Assembly: GCA_030604135.1 (NCBI GenBank)
Contig: JAUVWL010000014.1
Span: 1-64,000 of the forward strand
DNA from: Burkholderiales bacterium
GTDB taxonomy: Bacteria; Pseudomonadota; Gammaproteobacteria; Burkholderiales; Burkholderiaceae_C
Reading direction: 5' to 3'
Length of the DNA: 64,000 nucleotides
In this document: positions 1 to 8,881 of the stretch, piece after piece
Layout: the number at the start of each line of letters is the position of its first letter
Position numbering within the stretch: position 1 is the stretch's first letter
Notes under the pieces: model-generated
Databases searched by the model: none
What the model was told of the DNA's origin: nothing
The model's input: only the letters and a program-made list of their open reading frames with translations
Position numbers and translations under genes: made by a program

Positions 1-782
<782 letters not shown>

Positions 783-835
783 TCAAGGATTGGGTGCGCG
801 ACACACTTTTGTCTTCGGCCGGGCCGGTGGTCCTT

Positions 836-854
836 AACTTGGCTGCGCCAAGTT
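836..854 (-). other. Intercistronic hairpin 2 between groES and groEL
   Basis: A perfect 7-bp inverted repeat, AACTTGG and CCAAGTT, encloses a CTGCG loop (plus-strand reading). It lies 75 bases before the groEL start and 12 bases beyond another hairpin with the same loop. There is no U-run after it on the minus strand, so it does not look like an intrinsic terminator. An mRNA processing or stability element is the likeliest role (inference). Confidence 0.5.
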
Positions 855-866
855 GGCCTGCGATAA

Positions 867-889
867 AAGTGATCGCTGCGCGATCACTT
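867..889 (-). other. Intercistronic hairpin 1, overlapping the groES stop codon
   Basis: A perfect 9-bp inverted repeat, AAGTGATCG and CGATCACTT, encloses a CTGCG loop. The groES stop codon (TGA, plus positions 884-886) lies inside one arm. No U-run follows on the minus strand. It would form in the dicistronic groES-groEL mRNA straight after groES translation ends, where it could protect or process the message (inference). Confidence 0.55.
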
Positions 890-1174
890 CTCAACGACTG
901 CGAACAGGTCGTCTTCTTTCATGACCAGCAGTTCGTCGCCGTCGACCTTGACGGTCTGGCCGCTGTACTTGCCAAACAGCACGCGATCGCCCACCTTGAC
1001 GCTCAGGGCCTTGGTTTCGCCCTTGTCGTTGGTCTTGCCCGGGCCGACAGCCAGCACCTCACCCTGGTCGGGTTTTTCGGCGGCGTTGTCGGGGATCACG
1101 ATGCCCGAAGCGGTCTTGGTTTCGTTTTCCAGGCGCTTGACGATCACGCGATCGGCGAGAGGACGAAGTTTCAT
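884..1174 (-). CDS. groS: GroES co-chaperonin
   Basis: The 10-kDa heptameric lid of GroEL. The 96-residue product starts [20 protein letters not shown], carries the mobile loop [20 protein letters not shown] at about residues 18-37, and ends DLFAVVEK, a full-length GroES. The start at 1174 is chosen over an in-frame start 34 codons upstream because it matches the family N-terminus and has AGGAG a few bases before it. It is the first gene of the groESL operon, behind a CIRCE operator and a heat-shock promoter. Confidence 0.98.
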   Translation of the reverse strand: MKLRPLADRVIVKRLENETKTASGIVIPDNAAEKPDQGEVLAVGPGKTNDKGETKALSVKVGDRVLFGKYSGQTVKVDGDELLVMKEDDLFAVVEK

Positions 1175-1259
1175 TGCATCTCCTGAATGAGAATGGTTGG
1201 TGACATCAGACTGAGGCGTCAGGACGGGGCCTGACGCAGATCCGCGTGGAATCGGGCTG

Positions 1260-1286
1260 TTAGCACTCAATCCCAACGAGTGCTAA
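1260..1286 (-). promoter_or_regulatory. CIRCE operator (HrcA binding site)
   Basis: The sequence is a perfect TTAGCACTC, nine-base spacer, GAGTGCTAA. This matches the CIRCE consensus, the operator of the heat-shock repressor HrcA. It sits between the promoter and groES and touches the -10 element, so bound HrcA should block initiation. hrcA itself is not in this window. Confidence 0.97.
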
Positions 1287-1315
1287 TCATAAGGGCTGTG
1301 TGGGTGCATTTCAAG
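1286..1315 (-). promoter_or_regulatory. groESL promoter: overlapping sigma-32 and sigma-70 elements
   Basis: On the minus strand, CTTGAAA (plus 1309-1315) is followed after 13 bases by CCCTTAT (plus 1289-1295). This fits sigma-32 with a perfect -35 and a 6/7 match to CCCATNT at the -10. The same bases also give TTGAAA, 17-bp spacer, TATGAT (plus 1286-1291), a good sigma-70 promoter. The -10 adjoins CIRCE, so three inputs (sigma-70, sigma-32, HrcA) converge here. The rest of 1316-1505 shows no other clear element. Confidence 0.8.
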
Positions 1316-1505
1316 AGGCCTGCTGTTCTTTGGTGGACGGGGGAAGTGTGGCCGACACGGTGACTGCCAAGATGTCAGTATTGGCGGTAATTTGCAGGGC
1401 CTGGCGATCAAGTGGAGGGCCAAGTCCTTGATCTTCAATGGTGTTTCGGCTGCACACGGCTGGCACGGTTCTTGGACAAGCATGGCCACCCCAGGAGTTC
1501 ATGTC

Positions 1506-2939
1506 ATGTTGTCTTCATCCTCTTCATCCACCCCGACCGTGCCTGCCCTGGTCGATCCACAGGAAGAAGTGGTCTCCCTGTACGCATCCAGGGAAAAGAT
1601 CCACCCCCGATCGGTCAGCGGCTTTTTCAGCCGCTGGCGATGGGGGCTGGTCTGGGCCACGCAGCTGTTGTTCTACGGACTGCCCTGGTTCCAGTGGAAC
1701 GATCGACAAGCGATCCTGTTCGACCTTCTTTCGCGCCGTTTCTACCTGGGAGGGCTGGTGCTCTACCCGCAGGACTTCATCTACCTCACCGGCTTGCTGG
1801 TGATGGCCGCCCTGAGCCTGTTCCTGTTCACGGCGGTGGCCGGGCGCCTGTGGTGTGGTTATGCCTGCCCGCAGACGGTGTACACCGAGATCTACCTCTG
1901 GATGGAAAAACGTGTCGAAGGCGACCGGGCCGCCCGCTTGCGCCTCGACGCCGCGCCCTGGTCGGCGGCCAAGCTGGCCCGCAAGGTAGGCAAACATGGC
2001 CTGTGGATCGGTTTTGCACTCTGGACCGGTTTCACCTTTGTGGGCTACTTCACACCCATTCGTGAACTGGGCAGTCTGACCCTGGCCGGTGCGCTGGGTC
2101 CCTGGCAAACCTTCTGGATCCTGTTCTACGGCTTCGCCACCTACGGCAACGCCGGCTTCATGCGGGAGCAGGTCTGCAAGTACATGTGCCCTTACGCGCG
2201 GTTCCAGAGTGCCATGTTCGACAAGGACACCCTGATCGTGACCTACGACCAGGGGCGGGGCGAGCCGCGCGGCTCACGTGGCAAGAAGGTCGACCACAAA
2301 GAGAGGGGGCTGGGTGCCTGTGTGGACTGCACACTGTGCGTCCAGGTGTGCCCGACCGGCATCGACATCCGCAAGGGACTGCAATATGAGTGCATCGGCT
2401 GCGGTGCCTGTGCCGATGTCTGCGACGAGGTGATGGACAAGTTCGGCTATGCCCGAGGCCTTGTCCGGTACTCGACCCAGAACGCGGTGGATCAGGGCTG
2501 GGGTCGCGCGCAGATACTTCGGCGAGCCCTGCGCCCGCGGGTGCTGGTCTATGGACTGGTTCTGTTGGCCATCGCTGTGGCCTTGGGTGTCAGCCTGTAC
2601 CTGCGGGTGCCCATGAAGGTGGACATCATCCGCGACCGGGGCGCCCTGGCCCGCATGGTCGATCACGGTCGCATCGAAAACGTCTACCGCCTGCAGATCA
2701 TGAACGCGACCGAAGAGCAGCAGACCGTGCGGCTGTCTGTGAGCGGAATCGACGGCATCTCACTCGCGTCCGAACCGGTGGTTGACGTGCTGCCAACGGA
2801 GGTGCGTTCGGTGGCTGCGCGCGTCCAGGTGCCGCCCGGCGTCGACAGTGGCTCGCACCGCATTGTTCTGCGCGTACAGTCCGAGACCGATCCGAAGATC
2901 CGGCTGGATGAAACGACCACCTTTCTGGTGCCGCGCTGA
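1506..2939 (+). CDS. ccoG: Cytochrome c oxidase accessory protein CcoG (RdxA/FixG family)
   Basis: Membrane iron-sulfur protein needed for assembly of cbb3-type cytochrome oxidase, where CcoG is linked to copper handling. The 477-residue product has several membrane segments (for example ATQLLFYGLPWF and LYPQDFIYLTGLLVMAALSL), a CGYACPQTVY motif, CKYMCPYARF, and two 4Fe-4S ferredoxin clusters (CVDCTLCVQVCP and CIGCGACADVC). A C-terminal Ig-like FixG domain follows a last membrane helix. The start at 1506 has AGGAG eight bases upstream; a longer frame from 1392 lacks a comparable site. No ccoNOPQ genes are nearby, so it stands alone here. It converges with the kinase gene at 2981. Confidence 0.93.
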   Translation: MLSSSSSSTPTVPALVDPQEEVVSLYASREKIHPRSVSGFFSRWRWGLVWATQLLFYGLPWFQWNDRQAILFDLLSRRFYLGGLVLYPQDFIYLTGLLVMAALSLFLFTAVAGRLWCGYACPQTVYTEIYLWMEKRVEGDRAARLRLDAAPWSAAKLARKVGKHGLWIGFALWTGFTFVGYFTPIRELGSLTLAGALGPWQTFWILFYGFATYGNAGFMREQVCKYMCPYARFQSAMFDKDTLIVTYDQGRGEPRGSRGKKVDHKERGLGACVDCTLCVQVCPTGIDIRKGLQYECIGCGACADVCDEVMDKFGYARGLVRYSTQNAVDQGWGRAQILRRALRPRVLVYGLVLLAIAVALGVSLYLRVPMKVDIIRDRGALARMVDHGRIENVYRLQIMNATEEQQTVRLSVSGIDGISLASEPVVDVLPTEVRSVAARVQVPPGVDSGSHRIVLRVQSETDPKIRLDETTTFLVPR

Positions 2940-2980
2940 TGCAGCTCGCTTGGCCAGGACCGTGATCCCGGCCTGCGCAA

Positions 2981-4669
2981 TCAGATCACGAGGTCGGCCA
3001 TGGCCGATTCCGGAAAGGTCAGCTCGGGCAGATCACCATCGAAGGGTAGGTTGAAGTAGAAGGTGCAACCCTGGCCAGGGGCCGATTCGCACCAGATACG
3101 CCCACCGTGTCGCTCGATGATGCGTTGGGACAATGCGAGTCCGGTGCCGGTGCCCTCGAAATCCATCGAGTGGTGCTGGCGCTGGAACATGACGAAGAGG
3201 TTGTGGGCCTTCTCGAGATCAAAGCCGACGCCGTTGTCCCTGACAAAGAAGGTCCGGCCGCCCACCGGATTGACCTGCCATCCCAACTCGATGGTGGCAG
3301 GATCCCGCGGGCGGGTGTATTTGACCGAGTTGTTCAACAGATAGCCGAAGGCCTGGGCCAGCATCATGGCGTCGCCCCTCACGACCGGCAGTTCCGAGTC
3401 AATCGCCCATTCGATATGGCGGTCCGGATTTTCCTGCCGCAGGTGTGCCACCACTCCTTCCAGCAGGGGGGCCAGTGGAACGGGTTGCATCTCGACCGCC
3501 ACGCGCCCCAGCCGGGCGTACTCCAGCAAGCCCTCGATCATGTGGCTCATGCGCTTGGATGACTTGACGATGGAGTTCAGGTACTGCAGGGTCAGCACAT
3601 CGCCGGACTGGCCGATCTGCTCCTGCAACAGGCTGACGAAACTCGAGATGTGCCGCAGGGGCGCGCGCAGGTCGTGCGACACCATGTGCGAGAACACGTC
3701 GAGATCCTTGTTGGCGGCCACGAGTTGCTGGGTTCGCTCTGCCACGCGTTTCTCGAGCTCCTTGTTGAGGTCGTTCATCACGTCCTCCAGGCTCTTGGCG
3801 GCGGTCATGTCGCGCGTGATGCTGGACAGACCCTGCAGTTCACCGGCTTCATTGCGCAGAGCGGTCAGCACCGTGTGGGCCCAGAAACGCGACCCGTCCT
3901 CCCGGCTGCGCCACCCACGAGTTTCCCACTGACCGTGGGTCTTGGCCAGGCGCAGCACCTGTTCCGGATCAACCTCGTTTTCGCCTCCGTTGTCGGCGGT
4001 CAGCAGCTCGGTATAGGGGTGGCCAACGATCTGGTCCCGTCGGTGGCCGTGCAGGCGTTGTGCGCTTTCACTCCATTCGGTGATGACCCCGTTCTCATCG
4101 ACGAAATAGATGCAGTAGTCCTGAATGGCATCGATCATCAAGCGAAAGCGTTGCTCGCTCTGGAACAGTTCAGCGCTGCGTTCCCGAACCCTTTCCTCCA
4201 GATCGTGATTGGCGTTCAGCACGATTTCTTCGGTGCGCCGTCGCTCAGTGATGTCGTGCAACTCGATGAAGATGCCGTGGATGTCACCGTCCCGCTGGTC
4301 GGGGATGTAGTGAATTTCGTAATAGCGGCGCTGGCCGTTGGCGTCTGTCCGTTCCGCTTCGAAAGTCTGTGGCTCGCCGCTGAGCGCAGCCGCCACTCTT
4401 GGAAGGATCTCCGGCAGCAGTTCAGTTTTCACCATTTCGGTGAGATTGGCACCGATCATCTCGGCGGGGGTTTTGCCATAGCGACTGGCATGCGCCGCGT
4501 TGGAGTACCGGCAGACCAAGTCCTTATCGTAGTAAGCCAGTCGCGCCGGAATCCGGTCGGTGATGGCGCGCAGCAGCAGCTTCTCCGGATCGGATCCATG
4601 GCCGGCATCTGAGGTCATCGTGTCGGGCGAGGAGTTGATGGGCGCATCGAGAGGTAGGGTCATGTCCAT
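2981..4669 (-). CDS. Soluble PAS-PAS sensor histidine kinase (phytochrome-type HisKA/HATPase_c), orphan
   Basis: A 562-residue two-component sensor kinase with no membrane segment. PAS 1 spans about residues 30-145 (ending GIFIELHDITERRR) and PAS 2 about 170-290. A coiled coil (EKRVAERTQQL) leads to the HisKA domain with SHDLRAPLRH, phospho-acceptor His332. The ATPase domain has the N-box LLNNSVKY (446-447), the G1 box DNGVGF (478-483) and the G2 box GTGTGLAL (506-513). The spacing resembles bacteriophytochrome-like kinases. The start at 4669 has GGAG about six bases upstream. No response regulator is adjacent, so signal and partner are unknown. It lies downstream of metK, separated from it by a terminator. 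Confidence 0.9.
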   Translation of the reverse strand: MDMTLPLDAPINSSPDTMTSDAGHGSDPEKLLLRAITDRIPARLAYYDKDLVCRYSNAAHASRYGKTPAEMIGANLTEMVKTELLPEILPRVAAALSGEPQTFEAERTDANGQRRYYEIHYIPDQRDGDIHGIFIELHDITERRRTEEIVLNANHDLEERVRERSAELFQSEQRFRLMIDAIQDYCIYFVDENGVITEWSESAQRLHGHRRDQIVGHPYTELLTADNGGENEVDPEQVLRLAKTHGQWETRGWRSREDGSRFWAHTVLTALRNEAGELQGLSSITRDMTAAKSLEDVMNDLNKELEKRVAERTQQLVAANKDLDVFSHMVSHDLRAPLRHISSFVSLLQEQIGQSGDVLTLQYLNSIVKSSKRMSHMIEGLLEYARLGRVAVEMQPVPLAPLLEGVVAHLRQENPDRHIEWAIDSELPVVRGDAMMLAQAFGYLLNNSVKYTRPRDPATIELGWQVNPVGGRTFFVRDNGVGFDLEKAHNLFVMFQRQHHSMDFEGTGTGLALSQRIIERHGGRIWCESAPGQGCTFYFNLPFDGDLPELTFPESAMADLVI

Positions 4670-4787
4670 GAAGACTCCGCAATGAGGGCCATGGCTGGCC
4701 GAATGGGTGCTTGCAGAGCTTTATCGGCCGACGACTGGAAAAATTCAGCCCTCCCACCCGGTGGTCGCTTCACGGCGACAAAAGCAC

Positions 4788-4820
4788 AAAAAAGCCCCGG
4801 GAGCGGGCCTGCCGGGGCTT
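4788..4820 (-). terminator. Rho-independent terminator of metK
   Basis: On the minus strand a GCCCCGG/CCGGGGC stem (plus 4794-4800 and 4812-4818) with an 11-base loop is followed by six T residues (plus 4788-4793). It lies about 23 bases beyond the metK stop and separates metK from the histidine kinase gene. Confidence 0.9.
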
Positions 4821-4842
4821 CAGGTGAGGTTTTTTGGATTAG

Positions 4843-6027
4843 TCAATCGAGGCCTGCTGCCGCGCGCAGCGCTTGTGCCTTGTCCGTGCGTTCCCAGGAA
4901 AACTCGGGTTCTTCGCGTCCGAAATGCCCATACGCGGCCGTTTTGCTGTAGATCGGGCGCAACAGGTCCAGCATCTGGATGATGCCCTTGGGGCGCAGGT
5001 CAAAATGGGTTTCGACCAGCTTGGCGATCTGCTCGTCGGGAATCACGCCAGTGCCTTCGGTGTAAACCGTGATGTTCATGGGGCGTGCCACGCCAATGGC
5101 GTAGGCCACTTGCACCTGGCACTGACGCGCCAGGCCGGCCGCGACCACGTTCTTGGCCACGTAGCGGGCTGCGTAGGCGGCCGAGCGATCCACCTTGGAG
5201 GGGTCCTTGCCCGAGAACGCACCGCCGCCGTGTGGGCAGGCACCACCGTAGGTGTCCACGATGATCTTGCGTCCCGTCAGTCCGCAGTCGCCCTGAGGAC
5301 CACCGATGACAAATCGGCCGGTCGGGTTGATCAGGTACTTGGTGTCCTGCAGCCATTCCTTGGGCAGCACCGGCTTGATGATTTCCTCGATCACCGCCTC
5401 GATGAAGCTGGCCTTCATCTTGGTGGCGGTCTCGCTCTGGTCTGGGCTGTGCTGGGTGGACAGCACCACGGTGTCGATGCTGTGTGGCTTGCCATCGACG
5501 TAGCGCATGGTCACCTGGCTCTTCGCATCCGGACGCAGAAAGGGCAGGCGACCGTCCTTGCGCAACTGGGCCTGGCGCTCGACCAGGCGGTGTGCGTAGT
5601 GGATGGGTGCCGGCATCAGCTCGGGTGTCTCGTCACAGGCGTAGCCGAACATCAGGCCCTGGTCACCGGCACCGGTGTTCAGGTGGTCGTCTGATGCGTG
5701 GTCGACGCCCTGGGCGATGTCGTTGGACTGCTTGTCGTAGCAGACCATGACCGCGCAGCCCTTGTAGTCGATGCCATATTCGGTGTTGTCGTATCCGATG
5801 CGCTTGATGGTGTCGCGCGCCACCTGGATGTAATCGACGTGGGCGTTGGTGGTGATCTCGCCCGCCAGCACCACCAGACCGGTGTTGGTCAGGGTTTCAG
5901 CCGCCACCCGACTGCGGGGATCCTGCTCGAAGATGGCGTCAAGGATGGCGTCGGAGATCTGGTCGGCCACTTTGTCAGGGTGCCCTTCCGAAACCGACTC
6001 GGATGTAAAGAGAAAATCGCTCGCCAT
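4843..6027 (-). CDS. metK: S-adenosylmethionine synthetase
   Basis: Cytosolic tetrameric enzyme that makes S-adenosylmethionine from methionine and ATP. The 394-residue product begins [23 protein letters not shown] and contains the signature [12 protein letters not shown] and the P-loop-like [16 protein letters not shown]. It is full length for the family. The start at 6027 is preceded by GGAG and matches the family N-terminus; an in-frame start 28 codons upstream is rejected. It is monocistronic, ending in a strong terminator at 4788-4820. A short hairpin lies in the leader (6046-6062). Confidence 0.98.
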   Translation of the reverse strand: MASDFLFTSESVSEGHPDKVADQISDAILDAIFEQDPRSRVAAETLTNTGLVVLAGEITTNAHVDYIQVARDTIKRIGYDNTEYGIDYKGCAVMVCYDKQSNDIAQGVDHASDDHLNTGAGDQGLMFGYACDETPELMPAPIHYAHRLVERQAQLRKDGRLPFLRPDAKSQVTMRYVDGKPHSIDTVVLSTQHSPDQSETATKMKASFIEAVIEEIIKPVLPKEWLQDTKYLINPTGRFVIGGPQGDCGLTGRKIIVDTYGGACPHGGGAFSGKDPSKVDRSAAYAARYVAKNVVAAGLARQCQVQVAYAIGVARPMNITVYTEGTGVIPDEQIAKLVETHFDLRPKGIIQMLDLLRPIYSKTAAYGHFGREEPEFSWERTDKAQALRAAAGLD

Positions 6028-6045
6028 ATAAACTCCAGTGTGTCT

Positions 6046-6062
6046 GAACGGCGTTGCCGTTC
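6046..6062 (-). other. Small hairpin in the metK leader
   Basis: A perfect GAACGGC/GCCGTTC stem with a three-base GTT loop lies 19-35 bases upstream of the metK start. No known SAM riboswitch architecture is recognisable around it. Its function is unknown. Confidence 0.35.
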
Positions 6063-6220
6063 TGTCAGAGTTCGGCGAACGCTTTAGCGGTATTTGTGAA
6101 TCGCCCCGCAATCAGTTCATCAACTCGGCGATGGATGCATTCTAGAACAAGGCTCGGCAGCCATCCGCATTCGGCAGATCCGCCGGTCGGCTTCCGGGAC
6201 AATCGTGGGAAATTACCGAC

Positions 6221-7096
6221 ATGCACGTGTTGATCCGGGCGGTCTTCCGGTCCCTGGCCTGGTTGCCGCTGCCAGTGCTGCACGCGCTGGGCTGGATGCT
6301 GGGCTGGGTCACAGCTCTGGTGTCACCCCGTTACAGGCGCCGCTTGCTGGTGCATGCCCGTCAGGCAGGCCTGGCGTGGCGCGACACACTGGCGTCGGTG
6401 GGGGAGGCCGGAAAGATGGTCGCCGAGTTGCCACGAATCTGGTTTGGCGGCGCGGTCCCGGTGGGTTGGGAAGGTGCCGCCGTGATCGAGGCGGCGCAGG
6501 CGCACGGCAAGGGCGTGCTTTTCCTGACGCCGCATCTGGGGTGCTTCGAGATCACCGCGCAAGCCTATGCATTGCGCTTTGGAGCGCGTCAGCCGATGAC
6601 AGTGCTGTTCAGACCCGCCCGGCAGGCGTGGCTGCGCCCCTTGCTGACCCAGGCGCGCCAGCGACCTGGCCTGGACACGGCCAGCACCACGCTGGCTGGC
6701 GTCAAACAGCTCATCAAGGCGTTGAAGACCGGGCAGGCTGTGGGGCTGCTGCCGGACCAGGTGCCACCCCAGGGGCAGGGCGTCTGGGCGCCCTTCCTGG
6801 GTCGGGATGCATACACCATGACCCTCTCGGCGCGGCTGGCCCGCAGTGCCGGGGCGCTGGTGGTGCTGGCCTGGGGAGAGCGTTTGAGCTGGGGGCGTGG
6901 GTTCCTCGTGCATGTCCGGCCCTTTCACGGGCTGGACGCGCTCGATGATCCGGGTGATCCGGTGGCGGCTGCATCGGCCATCAACCAGGCCATGGAAGGG
7001 CTGATTCGCGAGTGCCCTCGTCAGTACCTCTGGGCATACGACCGCTACAAGACGCCTCGGGCCGAGGCGCATCGTGAGCCCATGCAGAGGAGTTGA
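6221..7096 (+). CDS. LpxL/HtrB-family lysophospholipid acyltransferase (first of a tandem pair)
   Basis: Inner-membrane acyltransferase that probably adds a secondary acyl chain to lipid A. The 291-residue product has an N-terminal hydrophobic anchor (about 10-35) and the catalytic HX4E motif in LTPHLGCFE (His105, Glu110). It is followed by conserved blocks MTVLFRPARQAWL and GLLPDQVPP, and the C-terminal ending ECPRQYLWAYDRYKTPR matches the family (usually QYLW..KRF/RYK). The start is ATG 6221 with a weak ribosome site. It is two bases from the next gene, a homologue. Which acyl position each uses cannot be told from sequence. Confidence 0.87.
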   Translation: MHVLIRAVFRSLAWLPLPVLHALGWMLGWVTALVSPRYRRRLLVHARQAGLAWRDTLASVGEAGKMVAELPRIWFGGAVPVGWEGAAVIEAAQAHGKGVLFLTPHLGCFEITAQAYALRFGARQPMTVLFRPARQAWLRPLLTQARQRPGLDTASTTLAGVKQLIKALKTGQAVGLLPDQVPPQGQGVWAPFLGRDAYTMTLSARLARSAGALVVLAWGERLSWGRGFLVHVRPFHGLDALDDPGDPVAAASAINQAMEGLIRECPRQYLWAYDRYKTPRAEAHREPMQRS

Positions 7097-7099
7097 TCC

Positions 7100-8020
7100 G
7101 TGAATCCTGTTGACGACACCGAACGCCCACCCACGCCCGGATGGAGAGGCTGGCTCAACCACGCTGGGCTGTTGTTCATGCGTCTGCTCAGTCGCCTACC
7201 CCTTGCCTGGGTGCGCGCGCTGGGCTGGTTGCTGGGGGTATTGCTGCATCAGGTGGTGCTGCGAAGAAGAGGTATCGCCCGCACCAACTGGCGGCTGTGC
7301 TTTCCCGATCAGACTGAGGCACAGGTCAGGCAAGCGGTGCGACAACACTTTGTGTTGTTCGCGCAAGCCTGGCTCGATCGCAGCTGGCTTTGGCAGGGGA
7401 ATCCGGAGGTGGTGAAACGGCGCTTGCGGCTCAAGGGTGCAATCCAGGAGCTGGATGGCCAGGCCCCCACAGTTCTGTTTGCGCCTCACTTTGTCGGCAT
7501 GGATGCCGGCTGGACCGCCTTGACGGTCCACTTGCAGCGCCGTTGCTGCGGCATTTACGCTGCCCAGCTCAATGCCGAAGTGGATCGATGGATGGCACAG
7601 GGACGTCGGCGCTTCGGGGATCCGCACATCGTGGCCAGGCGCCAGGGCCTCAAGCCGCTGGTCGCCGCTCTGAGAGCCGGCTTGCCTCTGTACCTGTTGC
7701 CCGACATGGACCATGGACCGAGAGACTCTGTTTTTGTGCCGTTCTTTGGTGTTCAGGCGGCGACGCTCACGTCCCTGACGCGTTTTGCACGTTTGGCCGA
7801 TGCTCGGGTGGTGCCTGTGGTCAGCCGCCTGACCACCGAAGGTTACGAGGTGACCATACACCCTGCCTGGGCTGGGTATCCCACACGCGATGTGCAGGCC
7901 GACACAGCGCGGATGAACAGCGAACTGGAGACGTTTGTTCGGGCATTTCCTGAGCAGTACTACTGGGTCCACAAACGTTTCAAGACCCGCCCGCCGGGCA
8001 CGCCGGGCGTCTATGGTTGA
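7100..8020 (+). CDS. LpxL/LpxM-family lipid A acyltransferase (second of the pair)
   Basis: A 306-residue lauroyl/myristoyl-type acyltransferase homologous to the preceding product. It has an N-terminal hydrophobic segment (about 22-55), the HX4D motif in FAPHFVGMD (His130, Asp135), LYLLPDMDHG, VFVPFFGVQAATLTS and the C-terminal EQYYWVHKRFKTRP. The start codon is GTG at 7100 with AGAGGAG eight bases before it. It is almost certainly co-transcribed with the gene ending at 7096. The two differ in the acidic residue of the HX4(D/E) motif, which suggests different lipid A intermediates (inference). Confidence 0.88.
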   Translation: MNPVDDTERPPTPGWRGWLNHAGLLFMRLLSRLPLAWVRALGWLLGVLLHQVVLRRRGIARTNWRLCFPDQTEAQVRQAVRQHFVLFAQAWLDRSWLWQGNPEVVKRRLRLKGAIQELDGQAPTVLFAPHFVGMDAGWTALTVHLQRRCCGIYAAQLNAEVDRWMAQGRRRFGDPHIVARRQGLKPLVAALRAGLPLYLLPDMDHGPRDSVFVPFFGVQAATLTSLTRFARLADARVVPVVSRLTTEGYEVTIHPAWAGYPTRDVQADTARMNSELETFVRAFPEQYYWVHKRFKTRPPGTPGVYG

Positions 8021-8074
8021 AGCGCAGGGGCAGTTGGGGCGTCACGCGGGCATGACCAACTTGCTCTCAGAAGC

Positions 8075-8782
8075 TCAGGAGGCGGACGGCTCGCCCACGG
8101 GCGTCCACTGGCGAGTCCACTGCCACAGCAGGCCAGCCACCTGATCAAGCCCCTTGCGCTTCAAGGCCGAGAACAGCAAGGCCTGTCCGCCACCCGATTG
8201 AAGCCGGGCGATGGACAGCGCTTTCTGGGCCTCGGCGTGGTTGAGCTTGTCGGACTTGGTGAGCAGGACCAGAAACGGCATGCCCTGCTCGACCCGCGGG
8301 CGGATCACCTCCAGCAGCAGCTCATCCAGTTCTGTCAGGCCCAGCCGAGGGTCCACCAGCATCACGACACCCGCCAGATTGGCTCGTGTGAGAAGGTAAT
8401 TGCCCATCACGCGTTGCCAGCGCAACTTCGCCTCACGCGGCACGGCGGCATAGCCATACCCGGGCAAGTCGGCCAGGACAGCGTCTGTTTCCCCTTTCCG
8501 ACCGAGGGCAAACAGGTTGATGGCCTGAGTGCGACCGGGCGTCTTGGATGCAAATGCGAGTCGGCGCTGCTGTGTCAGCGTGTTGATGCAGGTGGATTTC
8601 CCCGCATTGGATCTTCCCACGAACGCCACCTCAGGCACGTTCAGGTCGGGCAGGTGCTCCAGGCGTGGCGCTGTCGTCAGAAAGCGCGCCGTATGGAGCC
8701 AGCTGTGCATGTCGCGCAACTCGGTGCCGAGTGGCGCAGACGGTTGGGCTGAAGGTGGGGCTGGAGTGGCTCGGTCGGTCAT
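8075..8782 (-). CDS. yihA: Ribosome biogenesis GTP-binding protein YihA/YsxC (EngB)
   Basis: Essential circularly conserved small GTPase for assembly of the large ribosomal subunit. The 235-residue product has G1 GRSNAGKS (56-63), a switch segment with T in SKTPGRTQ, G3 DLPGYGYAAVPR, G4 TKSD and a SALK-type G5. The N-terminal 25 residues (TPAPPSAQPSAPLG) are a low-complexity extension; start at 8782. It is divergent from cytochrome c4 and converges with the acyltransferase gene ending at 8020. Confidence 0.95.
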   Translation of the reverse strand: MTDRATPAPPSAQPSAPLGTELRDMHSWLHTARFLTTAPRLEHLPDLNVPEVAFVGRSNAGKSTCINTLTQQRRLAFASKTPGRTQAINLFALGRKGETDAVLADLPGYGYAAVPREAKLRWQRVMGNYLLTRANLAGVVMLVDPRLGLTELDELLLEVIRPRVEQGMPFLVLLTKSDKLNHAEAQKALSIARLQSGGGQALLFSALKRKGLDQVAGLLWQWTRQWTPVGEPSAS

Positions 8783-8803
8783 TGGGGGTTTTCCCTGTGG
8801 GGC

Positions 8804-8813
8804 ATTGTAAAAT
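8804..8813. promoter_or_regulatory. Overlapping divergent -10 elements for yihA and cytochrome c4
   Basis: The ATTGTAAAAT block reads TAAAAT on the plus strand (8808-8813) and TACAAT on the minus strand (8804-8809). Both are good -10 hexamers and share bases. They lie 22 bases before the yihA start and 69 before the cytochrome c4 start. Neither has a convincing -35 at 16-18 bp, so this is a tentative call. Confidence 0.35.
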
Positions 8814-8881
8814 CATTGGGTTTATCTTCCTCGCGTGCACTTCTTCAACCGATTTCGTCGCCAGTCGACGCCTGCCCAGTC

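Noticed and set aside
1381..1505. FNR/ANR-type site (TTGAT-N4-ATCAA) upstream of ccoG
   Set aside because: TTGATCTTCAATGG and GATCAAG each match only one half-site; no full dyad.
6028..6220. SAM or SAH riboswitch upstream of metK
   Set aside because: Only one 7-bp hairpin is visible; the multi-helix junctions or pseudoknots of known classes are not recognisable.
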